Positions 1 through 6,488 of a DNA stretch of 22,129 nt are shown one piece after another; within the stretch, counting starts at the first letter, position 1, and each line of letters opens with the position of its first letter. The position numbers and the translations under genes were made by a program. The notes below the pieces were generated by a model. It made no database searches and was not told where the DNA came from. It saw only the letters and a program-made list of their open reading frames with translations. Source of the DNA: Spirochaetota bacterium (lineage in GTDB: Bacteria > Spirochaetota > UBA4802 > JAFGJZ01); assembly GCA_022704645.1 (NCBI GenBank), contig JAKJGA010000013.1:1-22129 (forward strand), in the 5' to 3' direction.

Positions 1-410
1 ATTTTTAGTGCTGCATAAGCTGAAAACGGCGCGGCTGTTACTGCTGCAAAGGCTGCACCTCCGACAGTTATTGTACCTTTTCTTTTTTCGACAATAAATG
101 CAATAATTTTTGATGCAGGTAGAGCTACTGCAAGTATGCTTCCGGCAAAAATAAGACAAGTTAGAAGTTTAAATCCGTAAGCTGTAGCAAGTGTACAGAA
201 AAATGCAGTTGAAACTGCGACTGATAAAGCTGTGATTAATCCATACCATGTTAAATTCCGTGAGTGAAAGTGACCGCTTTTTTTATTTTTCGACAATGGA
301 ACGGCAGCCAAAAATTGAAAGCGTTCTCCCGGCAGAAAAATGAATCCTGCAGTTAGAACAGCCGCGAGAAATGCTGAAAGTGAAATGAGAAAATAAAAGT
401 TAGAATTCAT
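1..410 (-). CDS. Partial polytopic membrane protein, N-terminal 136 residues
   Basis: The gene starts with ATG at 408-410 and is cut off by the window edge, so only its N-terminus is visible. The start overlaps the TGA stop of the upstream phosphatidylserine decarboxylase gene as ATGA, which implies translational coupling. Three hydrophobic segments are visible at about residues 5-26, 56-78 and 82-107. They are separated by a basic loop (KNKKSGHFHSRN) and followed by a basic stretch (VEKRKGT) and the glycine-rich sequence TVGGAAFAA. From memory, the GERFQFLAAVP and TVGGAAF stretches recall membrane proteins annotated as Lgt-like (prolipoprotein diacylglyceryl transferase family), but this is weak and unsearched. 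The phospholipid-enzyme neighbour would fit a role in membrane lipids or lipoproteins. That a membrane protein is encoded is well supported; the function is not known. Confidence 0.75.
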   Translation of the reverse strand, partial: MNSNFYFLISLSAFLAAVLTAGFIFLPGERFQFLAAVPLSKNKKSGHFHSRNLTWYGLITALSVAVSTAFFCTLATAYGFKLLTCLIFAGSILAVALPASKIIAFIVEKRKGTITVGGAAFAAVTAAPFSAYAALK

Positions 411-1402
411 AATGACCTTCCTATTTCGCTTCTGAGCTCGACTTCAGTCTCGACGAGAGATTCTCCGAAACCTTCTGAATACCTGCTGCTGGCGTCTTTC
501 CGCTTAAGGTTGAAATATATGTCCTCTGAAAAATTCATTCGGTCTTTTTCAAAAAGAAGAATGTCAACAGAGCTGCCGGGATGATAAATCGATTTAGGTG
601 CGCCTTTTTCAACAAACATTCCTCTTTGCAGAGCTTGAGGATCGTCATAAAACCGGCTGCTGTATCTCTGTTCAATTCCGCCGATCATAAGAGCCGCAAC
701 TTCAAACATTGCGACAAATCCGCAGTTTGTTCCTCCTTCAACATCCGTATCAATAATTGTAACTGCGCGGCGGTTTTTCGAATAAGGGGTTATTTCCGAG
801 ACAACAGCCGAAGGATTACATGAATGACACGAACCGTCGAATTCGTAAAAATCCGCGATAACTCCTGACACAGGAAAATGATTCCAGTGATACTTGTCCG
901 GCGTGAGTCTGAAAACCGCATATGATCCGCCGGTGAATTTCATAAGCCATTGTTCCTTATGCACACCGATAAGTTCTTCATAGGAGAAAAATTTTTCTTT
1001 TACGAAAAGATTTCTGTTTTTTGAGAGATTGCCTGCAAGCATTCGTGAATCAGCGGGTGATACGATTGATTTAGGATCAGCGTTCATCGGACGGCATTCC
1101 CAGTATTTAATTTTCCGTTCAAAAATCTGCCTTGGATTTTTAAGGTTTTGAGGTTCATAACATTCATCGAGACTTATTCCGAGTTTTTTTAAGAAGGATT
1201 CAGCTCCTGTAAATAGTCCTCCGAATGGAATATCATAAACGGCAAAGGCAATTAAAGAAGACATTCTTGATGAAATCAGAAGGCTGAACGCGAATGGTGA
1301 TTTTTCGCGTACATCCGAATATATACTGTTTATTAATTTATCGTGAAAGATTTTCTCCGTGACCACTTTCGAACTTCTTCTGTCGATATACTGGTGAATC
1401 AT
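407..1402 (-). CDS. psd: Phosphatidylserine decarboxylase proenzyme
   Basis: The 331-residue protein matches the pyruvoyl-dependent phosphatidylserine decarboxylase family, which converts phosphatidylserine to phosphatidylethanolamine at the membrane. Visible family motifs are VSPADSRM (Asp118, the catalytic Asp of the PxD motif), YHWNHFPVSG (His175), a conserved core TIIDTDVEGGTNCGFVAMFEVAA, and PGSSVDILLFE near the C-terminus. By analogy with the LGST motif, self-cleavage would fall between Gly276 and Ser277, making the pyruvoyl group from Ser277 and an alpha chain of about 55 residues. The start is chosen because AGAAGGAG lies at 1413-1420, 10 bases upstream of the ATG. That start places the first 65 bases inside the upstream gene in another frame. 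The downstream membrane-protein gene overlaps as ATGA. Members of this family also decarboxylate other substrates, so the exact lipid substrate is inferred. Confidence 0.9.
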   Translation of the reverse strand: MIHQYIDRRSSKVVTEKIFHDKLINSIYSDVREKSPFAFSLLISSRMSSLIAFAVYDIPFGGLFTGAESFLKKLGISLDECYEPQNLKNPRQIFERKIKYWECRPMNADPKSIVSPADSRMLAGNLSKNRNLFVKEKFFSYEELIGVHKEQWLMKFTGGSYAVFRLTPDKYHWNHFPVSGVIADFYEFDGSCHSCNPSAVVSEITPYSKNRRAVTIIDTDVEGGTNCGFVAMFEVAALMIGGIEQRYSSRFYDDPQALQRGMFVEKGAPKSIYHPGSSVDILLFEKDRMNFSEDIYFNLKRKDASSRYSEGFGESLVETEVELRSEIGRSL

Positions 1403-3782
1403 GAATCTGAATCTCCTTCTGTTTTATTGTGCGGTGCTCTTTCATAGATGTTATTATCAACGAAAGAATTTTCATCAGGTTTTCATTTTCGCTGCATGAA
1501 ACCGTGTCGGAAATTATTTTTTCAGTTAAGCCTGAAATGTAATCCGTACATGATCTGCCCCCCGATGATTCCGAGATCATTGCTTTATAATCTTCCGGAA
1601 GAGATGAAGATTCAATACGTGCCGAGTATTCCTTCATAACTTCAAGAGCTTCCCGTATATTTTTTTCACGGTGACCGTTTCTGTAATAATTTTCCGCCTT
1701 CGAATTGAATTCGTCGGCTTTGATGCGGATGGGATTTTTGTGGTTTCCGGTAATTCCGCGGAGAAGTTTCCCGTGCGTATCATTTATTCCGTGGATTCTG
1801 GAATGAAGTCTGTCGAGAAGTTCTCCTGCATTGAGAGATTGAACAAGAGCCGGGTCGCTTTTTAGCATTTTCAGAAGCGAAAGACGGTATTCGTGAATTC
1901 TGATATGGTGGTATCCGTTGTAGCGTTTGCTCGGACGTATTTTCTCCGCGAGTGAAATAATATCTCTTATAAAAGCACATGGATTTTTTTCGCGGATATT
2001 TACTGTTTTAAGACCGATCGCAGATGAAAAGAAAATATGACGGCGTTCGCTTTCAGTAACAGGATCATCTGGAATGCTCTCATGAGTGATCTCTCCTTTT
2101 AATACTTTGGAGTAGGCGAACGCAGTAATGAGCTGCTGGAGGTCGGCTGCGTCGGTCATATCTTCACTGATAGAATCAAACTGACTGTAGAATCTTCCTT
2201 CAAAACCGGTGAATCCCATCTGGCGGTGCTCGCGCAATTTATACGGAAGATACATCGACATACGTTTATCGAAAATGCCGAGGTCGGAGAGATCAGCGCG
2301 AAGAAGAGTGTCGTTTCCGACTTTGCCGTTGAGAGCAGGGCTTTCAGGTGTGCTCATCAGCGCAACAAGATAATCCGTAAGCCTTGCATCGGGAACGATG
2401 TCTCCCTTGAATCTGAATAATGAAGCCCATATTTTTTCATACCATGCCGGACCGTAAGGAAGAAACGGTCTGCCGAAAAATTCAACACCGGCTTTCTTTA
2501 TCCATCTCCGCCAGATCATGCGAAGATGAGTGTAGTCGAGTTCATGTGAAAGGAAACCGATCAGGGCTTCCGGACGAAAATCATTATAGCTGAGGCGCAG
2601 CGGTGAAGAGCTGTAAAGCGGAGTGAACAACGGAAGAAAATGCTCAAATATTTTTATGGTAAGATCTCCCGCACTCTTTTCAAGCGCGGAAGTGTAAATT
2701 CCCGCTTCGGCAAGTTCGGAAAGAATAATACTTCCGGTGCTGATATGTGTGCCGTTGTTCGCGAGAGATGTATTTGATATCGTATCGAGTTTAACGAGTG
2801 ATTGAGAGATGATCCCGGATTCTTTCAGCTTGAAGACAGAGTTGAGATGACTGCGTGATAAGACCTGATGACATAGATGCATGTATTCGTGTTTCTTGTA
2901 GCCTTTATCCCAACCCGAAAGACATGGGCTCATGAATAGTTCCCGATAGAAAGAGTCAGAAATGAGGCTGTTGAGTTTACGCATACGCATGGGTGTTGAC
3001 GGAGCGAAATACAGAATCATTTTCTGACCGAGTGATTCGAGAGAGAAATTTCTGTTAGCATACATTACAGCAAACTGTGAAAGCAGAAATCGCAGAAGTG
3101 TTTCTTCAGCAAGAAGCTTTCCGGCGCTTTTTTGATTCTCCGAGCTTACCGGACAAAAAGAAAAAGTTTCCGGGGAAGAATTATCGTTTAGAAAATGTCT
3201 GCAGATAAAATTGGAAGCTTTTTCAAGCGCGGAGTTCGAAGTCTCCAGTGCGTCTGCAATAGATATTTTGAGAAGGTAACTTGATGGAATTCTGATCCAG
3301 CGATCCCCGTTTTTTTCAAAAAAGAAGCGGTCGATATCGGGACGCATGGGGCTTGAATCATCTGATTTATCGAGAGCCATGTCGCGCATAATAAGGCGCA
3401 TCGTTGAAGCTTTCAAACGTGATGCCGGAAAACGTACCCAGCTGTTTTCCCAGATGCGCTCATGATTGCTTTCAAGAAAATCTTCTACCCTGAATGCGTT
3501 TCTTTTTGCTATGTCGCCGGACCGTGCTCTGCGGGAGATATTTGAATAGTAGTTTGAATTTCTTATGGAGATGGGAAGATCCGTATCAGATTCGCTTCCG
3601 ATTACTGCTGTCTGATATTCGTTCTCAGCGCCGTGAGTGGTATCCATATTTGAAAAGGGAATTGATGCGTACCATTGGTCACCGCTAAGAGATGAAATTC
3701 CGAGTATGTCCTGAAGCATTCTTGTATCGGCTCTTTGCGAAGAATGAAAAACAGAATTGTTTTTATCCAGCGACTTGCTCAT
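1338..3782 (-). CDS. Unrecognised 814-residue protein, first gene of the psd operon
   Basis: This is a long, clearly coding protein that I do not recognise. It has no signal peptide and no convincing membrane segment, so it is probably cytosolic. The first 100 residues are polar and low in complexity. After that come two similar short blocks, NSWVRFPASRLKAS (about residue 112) and DRWIRIPSSYLLKIS (about 160). The middle holds features that look conserved: WDKGYKKHEYMHLCHQ, LANNGTHISTGS, YNDFRPEALIGFLSHELDYTHLRMIWRRW and GFTGFEGRFYSQF. The last 150 residues are helical and rich in charge. The start ATG at 3780-3782 has a GGCGGA ribosome site just upstream. Its 3' end overlaps psd by 65 bases, so the two products are probably made together, suggesting a linked role in lipid or envelope metabolism. 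That link is inference from position only. Confidence 0.85.
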   Translation of the reverse strand: MSKSLDKNNSVFHSSQRADTRMLQDILGISSLSGDQWYASIPFSNMDTTHGAENEYQTAVIGSESDTDLPISIRNSNYYSNISRRARSGDIAKRNAFRVEDFLESNHERIWENSWVRFPASRLKASTMRLIMRDMALDKSDDSSPMRPDIDRFFFEKNGDRWIRIPSSYLLKISIADALETSNSALEKASNFICRHFLNDNSSPETFSFCPVSSENQKSAGKLLAEETLLRFLLSQFAVMYANRNFSLESLGQKMILYFAPSTPMRMRKLNSLISDSFYRELFMSPCLSGWDKGYKKHEYMHLCHQVLSRSHLNSVFKLKESGIISQSLVKLDTISNTSLANNGTHISTGSIILSELAEAGIYTSALEKSAGDLTIKIFEHFLPLFTPLYSSSPLRLSYNDFRPEALIGFLSHELDYTHLRMIWRRWIKKAGVEFFGRPFLPYGPAWYEKIWASLFRFKGDIVPDARLTDYLVALMSTPESPALNGKVGNDTLLRADLSDLGIFDKRMSMYLPYKLREHRQMGFTGFEGRFYSQFDSISEDMTDAADLQQLITAFAYSKVLKGEITHESIPDDPVTESERRHIFFSSAIGLKTVNIREKNPCAFIRDIISLAEKIRPSKRYNGYHHIRIHEYRLSLLKMLKSDPALVQSLNAGELLDRLHSRIHGINDTHGKLLRGITGNHKNPIRIKADEFNSKAENYYRNGHREKNIREALEVMKEYSARIESSSLPEDYKAMISESSGGRSCTDYISGLTEKIISDTVSCSENENLMKILSLIITSMKEHRTIKQKEIQIHDSPVYRQKKFESGHGENLSR

Positions 3783-3988
3783 TTGATCCGCCTATTATGT
3801 GATGACGGCAAAGCCGCTGTATGGAATGTGCCAAGAAAAGGTTAATTTATTATGAGGAAAATACATGATTTATTTAAAGATGTTGTAAAATGAAAGGTTA
3901 AAAGAGAACGATATTCTGATCTTTGCTGAAGCGATGAAGTAAGCTCAAAATTGAGAGGTACATTGAAATTGTCCGTTATAAATTACTA

Positions 3989-4016
3989 TTGACAAGCGAA
4001 ATTATTATGTTACATT
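3989..4016 (+). promoter_or_regulatory. Promoter of the mazEF-type operon
   Basis: A consensus -35 box TTGACA (3989-3994) is followed, after 16 bases, by TACATT (4011-4016) as the -10 box. Transcription would start near 4023, about 20 bases before the antitoxin ATG. The -10 box overlaps the palindrome at 4014-4027, the expected layout for autorepression. Confidence 0.65.
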
Positions 4017-4027
4017 GTAATTACAAT
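4014..4027. promoter_or_regulatory. Palindromic operator candidate of the toxin-antitoxin operon
   Basis: ATTGTAATTACAAT is a perfect 14-base palindrome spanning the end of the -10 box and the predicted transcription start. AbrB-fold antitoxins and their toxin complexes usually bind such sites to repress their own operon, so this is the likely binding site. The assignment rests on position and symmetry. Confidence 0.55.
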
Positions 4028-4042
4028 ATTAGGGGAGATTTT

Positions 4043-4294
4043 ATGACGGCAAAAATCATTTCTATAGGAAACTCAAAAGGAATCAGGATTCCTAATAATA
4101 TCTTGAAATCCCTTGATATGGTTTCTGAAGTCGATATCATTGTAAATGAAGAGAAAAAGGAATTATTGCTGCGGCCGGTCAGGAATTCCAGGAAAGGATG
4201 GGATAAGGCATTTAAAAAAATGAATGAAAATGATGACGATCAATTGCTGATTGATGAAACAATTGATTCGGATGATAAAGACTGGCAGTGGTGA
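4043..4294 (+). CDS. mazE: MazE-type antitoxin, AbrB/SpoVT DNA-binding fold
   Basis: The 83-residue product begins MTAKIISIGNSKGIRIP, the swapped-hairpin AbrB fold typical of MazE, PemI and ChpR antitoxins (GNSxGIRIP motif). The N-terminal half should bind the operator as a dimer. The acidic C-terminus (about residues 60-83, ending DDKDWQW) is the usual flexible tail that wraps and blocks the toxin. The ATG at 4043 is preferred over the longer in-frame TTG at 3989, because the latter coincides with the -35 box and the ATG has AGGGGAG seven or so bases upstream. The toxin gene follows after 7 bases. The pair would act as a cytosolic toxin-antitoxin module: loss of the labile antitoxin frees the toxin. 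Confidence 0.9.
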   Translation: MTAKIISIGNSKGIRIPNNILKSLDMVSEVDIIVNEEKKELLLRPVRNSRKGWDKAFKKMNENDDDQLLIDETIDSDDKDWQW

Positions 4295-4301
4295 TTACTC
4301 C

Positions 4302-4625
4302 ATGAATCTCTTTCAGTATGATATTTTTTTAGTAAACTTAGACCCAGTTATTGGTTCTGAAATCAGAAAGACCCGGCCATGTGTAGTTATTTCTCCGAAC
4401 GAAATGAATGATAACATCAGAACAGTTATCATTGCTCCAATGACAACAAAATCGCATAGATATCCAACCAGAGTTCCCTTGATTTTTTCAGGAAAAAAGG
4501 GATGGATTGTGTTGGATCAGATAAGAACAATTGATAAAAGCAGAATAGTAAAACCGCTTGGCAAATTGTCCCCGGCTGTGGTCAGAGAAATCAAGGAAGT
4601 TATTAAAGAAATGTTTGTTGATTAA
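4302..4625 (+). CDS. mazF: MazF/PemK-type endoribonuclease toxin
   Basis: The 107-residue protein has the MazF/PemK pattern: YDIFLVNLDPVIGSEIRKTRPCVVISPNEMN, then IIAPMTTKSHRYPTRV, then KKGWIVLDQIRTIDKSRIVKPLGKLS. The Arg of RKTRP (about residue 25) and the Thr pair of APMTTK (about residue 49) match the catalytic Arg and Thr of known MazF enzymes. It should therefore be an active mRNA interferase that cuts RNA at a short sequence; the cleavage site cannot be read from the sequence. The ATG at 4302 is chosen because the protein then starts where the family does, NLFQYDIFLVNLDP. Its ribosome site is weak (GGTGA), consistent with less toxin than antitoxin. It is co-transcribed with the antitoxin, and no clear terminator follows. 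Confidence 0.92.
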   Translation: MNLFQYDIFLVNLDPVIGSEIRKTRPCVVISPNEMNDNIRTVIIAPMTTKSHRYPTRVPLIFSGKKGWIVLDQIRTIDKSRIVKPLGKLSPAVVREIKEVIKEMFVD

Positions 4626-4684
4626 AACCCGACAAAAGATTAAGAATCCATTCCTCTTCGCTTTTTCTTAAATATAAAAACATG

Positions 4685-4712
4685 TTGTTTATTTTGCTGC
4701 GTTCGTTATTAT
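4685..4712 (+). promoter_or_regulatory. Probable promoter of the glutathione peroxidase gene
   Basis: TTGTTT (4685-4690) and TATTAT (4707-4712) are separated by 16 bases and followed by a further AT-rich stretch. A strong AAGGGGG ribosome site lies just before the ATG at 4740. The boxes are good but not perfect. Confidence 0.45.
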
Positions 4713-4739
4713 ATAAATGCAAATCTTCAAGGGGGATTT

Positions 4740-5219
4740 ATGTCATTTTATGATTTGGAATTCAATGACTCCAGGGGCAACAGAATTCAAATGAAACAGT
4801 TTGAAGGAAAAGTTCTTCTGATTGTCAATACCGCGACAAAGTGCGGACTTGCTCCGCAGTTTGATGAACTTGAAACAATATATAAGAAATATAAAGACAA
4901 GAATTTTGCGGTTATTGGGTTTCCATGTAATCAGTTCGCGAAGCAGGAACCTGAGACGAACGAATCCATGGTCGAGACTTGTAAAATAAATTTTGGCGTT
5001 ACTTTTCTGTTGTCTGAAAAAATATCCGTAAACGGAAAGGAAACTCATCCTGTATTCGCTTATCTGAAGCAGAATTCGAAAAGCGGATTCTTCGGTAAAA
5101 AAATAAAATGGAATTTTACCAAGTTTCTTGTTTCTTCCGACGGAAAAACAATTAAACGATATTCTCCGGTGACAACTCCGTTTAAGATAGAAAATGATAT
5201 AATTGCTTTGTTGAAGTGA
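4740..5219 (+). CDS. Glutathione peroxidase family protein (thiol peroxidase)
   Basis: The 159-residue protein is a standard-length bacterial GPx/BtuE homologue that reduces hydrogen or lipid peroxides in the cytosol. The thioredoxin-fold order is clear: LLIVNTATKCGLAPQF with the peroxidatic Cys35, the FPCNQFAKQEP block with Gln65, and KIKWNFTKFLV with Trp124 and Asn125, completing the catalytic tetrad. Position 35 is Cys, not selenocysteine. Cys81 in the block MVETCKINFGVTF sits where thioredoxin-dependent GPx enzymes carry their resolving cysteine, so thioredoxin rather than glutathione is the likely electron donor. It has no signal peptide. It is preceded by its own promoter and ribosome site AAGGGGG. 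The next gene is 94 bases downstream and probably separate. Confidence 0.93.
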   Translation: MSFYDLEFNDSRGNRIQMKQFEGKVLLIVNTATKCGLAPQFDELETIYKKYKDKNFAVIGFPCNQFAKQEPETNESMVETCKINFGVTFLLSEKISVNGKETHPVFAYLKQNSKSGFFGKKIKWNFTKFLVSSDGKTIKRYSPVTTPFKIENDIIALLK

Positions 5220-5313
5220 AATCTTATTAATATCTGATTTCAAATTAATAGGTTTGAAGCAATTATGAACTGCAGAGATAAAAACGGAATATTATTAAAA
5301 TAAAAGAGGTTAA

Positions 5314-5715
5314 ATGATTAAAAAAACTGCTGTCTTGCTGATGATTTTTTCAATGCTGACAATTGCCTTTTCGCTTCTGACAGTTTCCTTCAAAATATAT
5401 ACAATCAGTGACATGGTATCTCATAAAGAGAGATATTTAAGAACAGATTTAAAAGAGACCCCTTACCGGACTGGGTTCAACAAAGGTTATTATTGCGGCT
5501 CATTATACGGGGGAGTATTTGCAGTAATGATCCTGGTTCTGGTTTTTGTTAATAACCTAAATATTTCAGTCAGGATAATTGATTACTTAAAAAGTAACAA
5601 TATTTCGCAGTTAAAAAAATCATTAAGGCTATCGTGTATTCCGATAGTATCTCCCTTATTTTTTTGCCGGTATTCCTCTTGCCGTGTTGTTGATGTATCT
5701 AATAAGAAAAAGTGA
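5314..5715 (+). CDS. Small membrane protein with a probable C-terminal frameshift
   Basis: As read, the product has 133 residues. There is a hydrophobic N-terminal segment (about 4-26), an aromatic Gly/Tyr-rich loop (TGFNKGYYCGSLYGG), and a second hydrophobic segment (about 64-81). A third begins at SCIPIVSPLFF and then turns into a Cys/Arg-rich tail. The switch falls in a run of seven T (5659-5665). If one T is removed, the frame continues as AGIPLAVLLMYLIRK, a normal membrane segment, and stops at 5734 after ELETGK, giving 139 residues. I therefore think the written end is a frameshift product. It may be a sequencing error, a recent mutation or a phase-variable tract. An AGAGG ribosome site precedes the ATG. 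The family is not recognised. Confidence 0.7.
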   Translation: MIKKTAVLLMIFSMLTIAFSLLTVSFKIYTISDMVSHKERYLRTDLKETPYRTGFNKGYYCGSLYGGVFAVMILVLVFVNNLNISVRIIDYLKSNNISQLKKSLRLSCIPIVSPLFFCRYSSCRVVDVSNKKK

Positions 5716-5847
5716 ATTAGAAACGGGAAAATAATTAGTTTCAATTGGATTACTATTGTTCAGAGATTATGTTTAATCGATAATTCGTTGTTTATTTATG
5801 CCAAAATTTGCTATTAAAGCATAATATGAATGATAAAAGAAGCCTTT

Positions 5848-5882
5848 AAAATCAGCGGCATTCTTTGAGCGCCGCTGATTTT
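5848..5882. terminator. Bidirectional hairpin terminator
   Basis: The arms AAAATCAGCGGC (5848-5859) and GCCGCTGATTTT (5871-5882) are perfectly complementary over 12 bp with an 11-base loop. The A and T tracts at the stem base allow termination in both directions. It would serve the minus-strand mini-ORF, whose stop lies 28 bases away, and possibly the membrane-protein gene on the plus strand. Confidence 0.75.
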
Positions 5883-5909
5883 GTCTTCATTGCTCACAAT
5901 TAAATGCTT

Positions 5910-5972
5910 TTAAAGCTTAATCAGTTTTATGAGCAATGCAAGAAAAATGCATAGAAGCATTATAGTTTCCAT
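5910..5972 (-). CDS. 20-residue hydrophobic peptide, type I toxin-like
   Basis: On the minus strand an ATG at 5970-5972 opens METIMLLCIFLALLIKLIKL, followed by TAA at 5910-5912. A perfect AGGAGG (5980-5985) stands 7 bases upstream, an ideal spacing. A second in-frame ATG two codons earlier (5976-5978) is too close to the Shine-Dalgarno. The peptide is one hydrophobic helix with two lysines at its C-terminal end, the build of membrane-acting type I toxins (Hol_Tox, Ibs, TisB kinds). No sequence homology is claimed. A long inverted repeat reaches into the Shine-Dalgarno, and a terminator lies 28 bases beyond the stop, so the locus has the parts of a complete small gene. It could instead be a chance ORF or a leader peptide. 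I found no firm promoter. Confidence 0.45.
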   Translation of the reverse strand: METIMLLCIFLALLIKLIKL

Positions 5973-5983
5973 TTTCATACCTC

Positions 5984-6025
5984 CTATTGCTATTAATAAT
6001 TCTTAATCATTATTAATAGCAATAG
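5984..6025. repeat. Inverted repeat, 17-bp perfect arms, masking the mini-ORF ribosome site
   Basis: CTATTGCTATTAATAAT (5984-6000) and its exact complement (6009-6025) flank an 8-base loop. In the minus-strand transcript this hairpin ends on the first two bases of the AGGAGG ribosome site (5980-5985). A farther ACCT/AGGT pairing across a small internal loop could close over the rest. Such sequestration is a known control of type I toxin mRNAs. As DNA it could also be a protein-binding site. Confidence 0.7.
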
Positions 6026-6342
6026 TAGTAGGTGCTGTTAATTAGTTAATTGTGTTAATATCCTTTCATTTAAACAGGACTTATGAGTTTTGTAGGTTGT
6101 TAATATCGCATTTTATATTCTGTTCATATTTTTGAAAATGTTGCACGTTTGCTGAGTGCAGCGGATAAAACTTTTTATGAAATTATAAGAAGAATGAAAT
6201 AAAAAAATTCAAAAGTGTGCAAATCACTTCGAATAAAGAAGAATGATGAAAAACAAAGAACAGGTAGAGTTTTTAAATACAAAGTCTTTGAGACTATTCT
6301 GACACTCGGAAAAATCGATGTAAAGATTCTTTGCTTTTGATA

Positions 6343-6369
6343 TTGACATTTTAAATGTTAACTTATAGA
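6343..6369 (+). promoter_or_regulatory. Candidate promoter of the HEAT-repeat gene
   Basis: TTGACA (6343-6348) is followed after 15 bases by TATAGA (6364-6369). A 14-base perfect palindrome, ATAGAAATTTCTAT (6365-6378), overlaps the -10 and could be an operator. A second TTGACA at 6428-6433 has only a weak -10 partner (CATAGT or TAGTTT) but lies nearer the gene. Either or both could be used. Confidence 0.4.
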
Positions 6370-6488
6370 AATTTCTATTTGCTGATGTAAATATATAGGG
6401 AGTTGTATTTATCCGGTTTGAGTTGATTTGACAGGAATGTAACTACTTCATAGTTTATGAGACAAACAGTAAGGACAGGAGAGATTTT

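Larger units (their letters stand above)
5735..6488. other. 754-base intergenic region
   Basis: This gap lies between the small membrane protein and the HEAT-repeat gene. It carries the hairpin at 5848-5882, a mini-ORF on the minus strand (5910-5972) with a flanking inverted repeat (5984-6025), and the promoter of the downstream gene. Between about 6100 and 6340 there are short open stretches on the plus strand with protein-like composition but no start or ribosome site, possibly debris of a lost gene. I see no RNA gene of a known family. Confidence 0.6.

Noticed and set aside
3800..3840. TTGGCAC as a sigma-54 promoter for the 814-residue gene
   Set aside because: The GC of the -12 element is not at the required 10-base spacing from the GG.
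3840..3955. Short plus-strand open stretch ending ILIFAEAMK before the mazEF promoter
   Set aside because: Only about 17 codons between stops, with no ribosome site; expected by chance.
3989..4042. Longer antitoxin start at TTG 3989
   Set aside because: This TTG is the -35 box of the promoter; the ATG at 4043 has a ribosome site and begins at the family start.
4743..5243. Minus-strand 166-codon open frame across the glutathione peroxidase gene
   Set aside because: It is the shadow of a gene with all family motifs, and it has no recognisable protein features.
5222..5252. TATTAAT/ATTAATA inverted repeat after the glutathione peroxidase gene
   Set aside because: Seven AT-only base pairs with a long loop are too weak to call a terminator.
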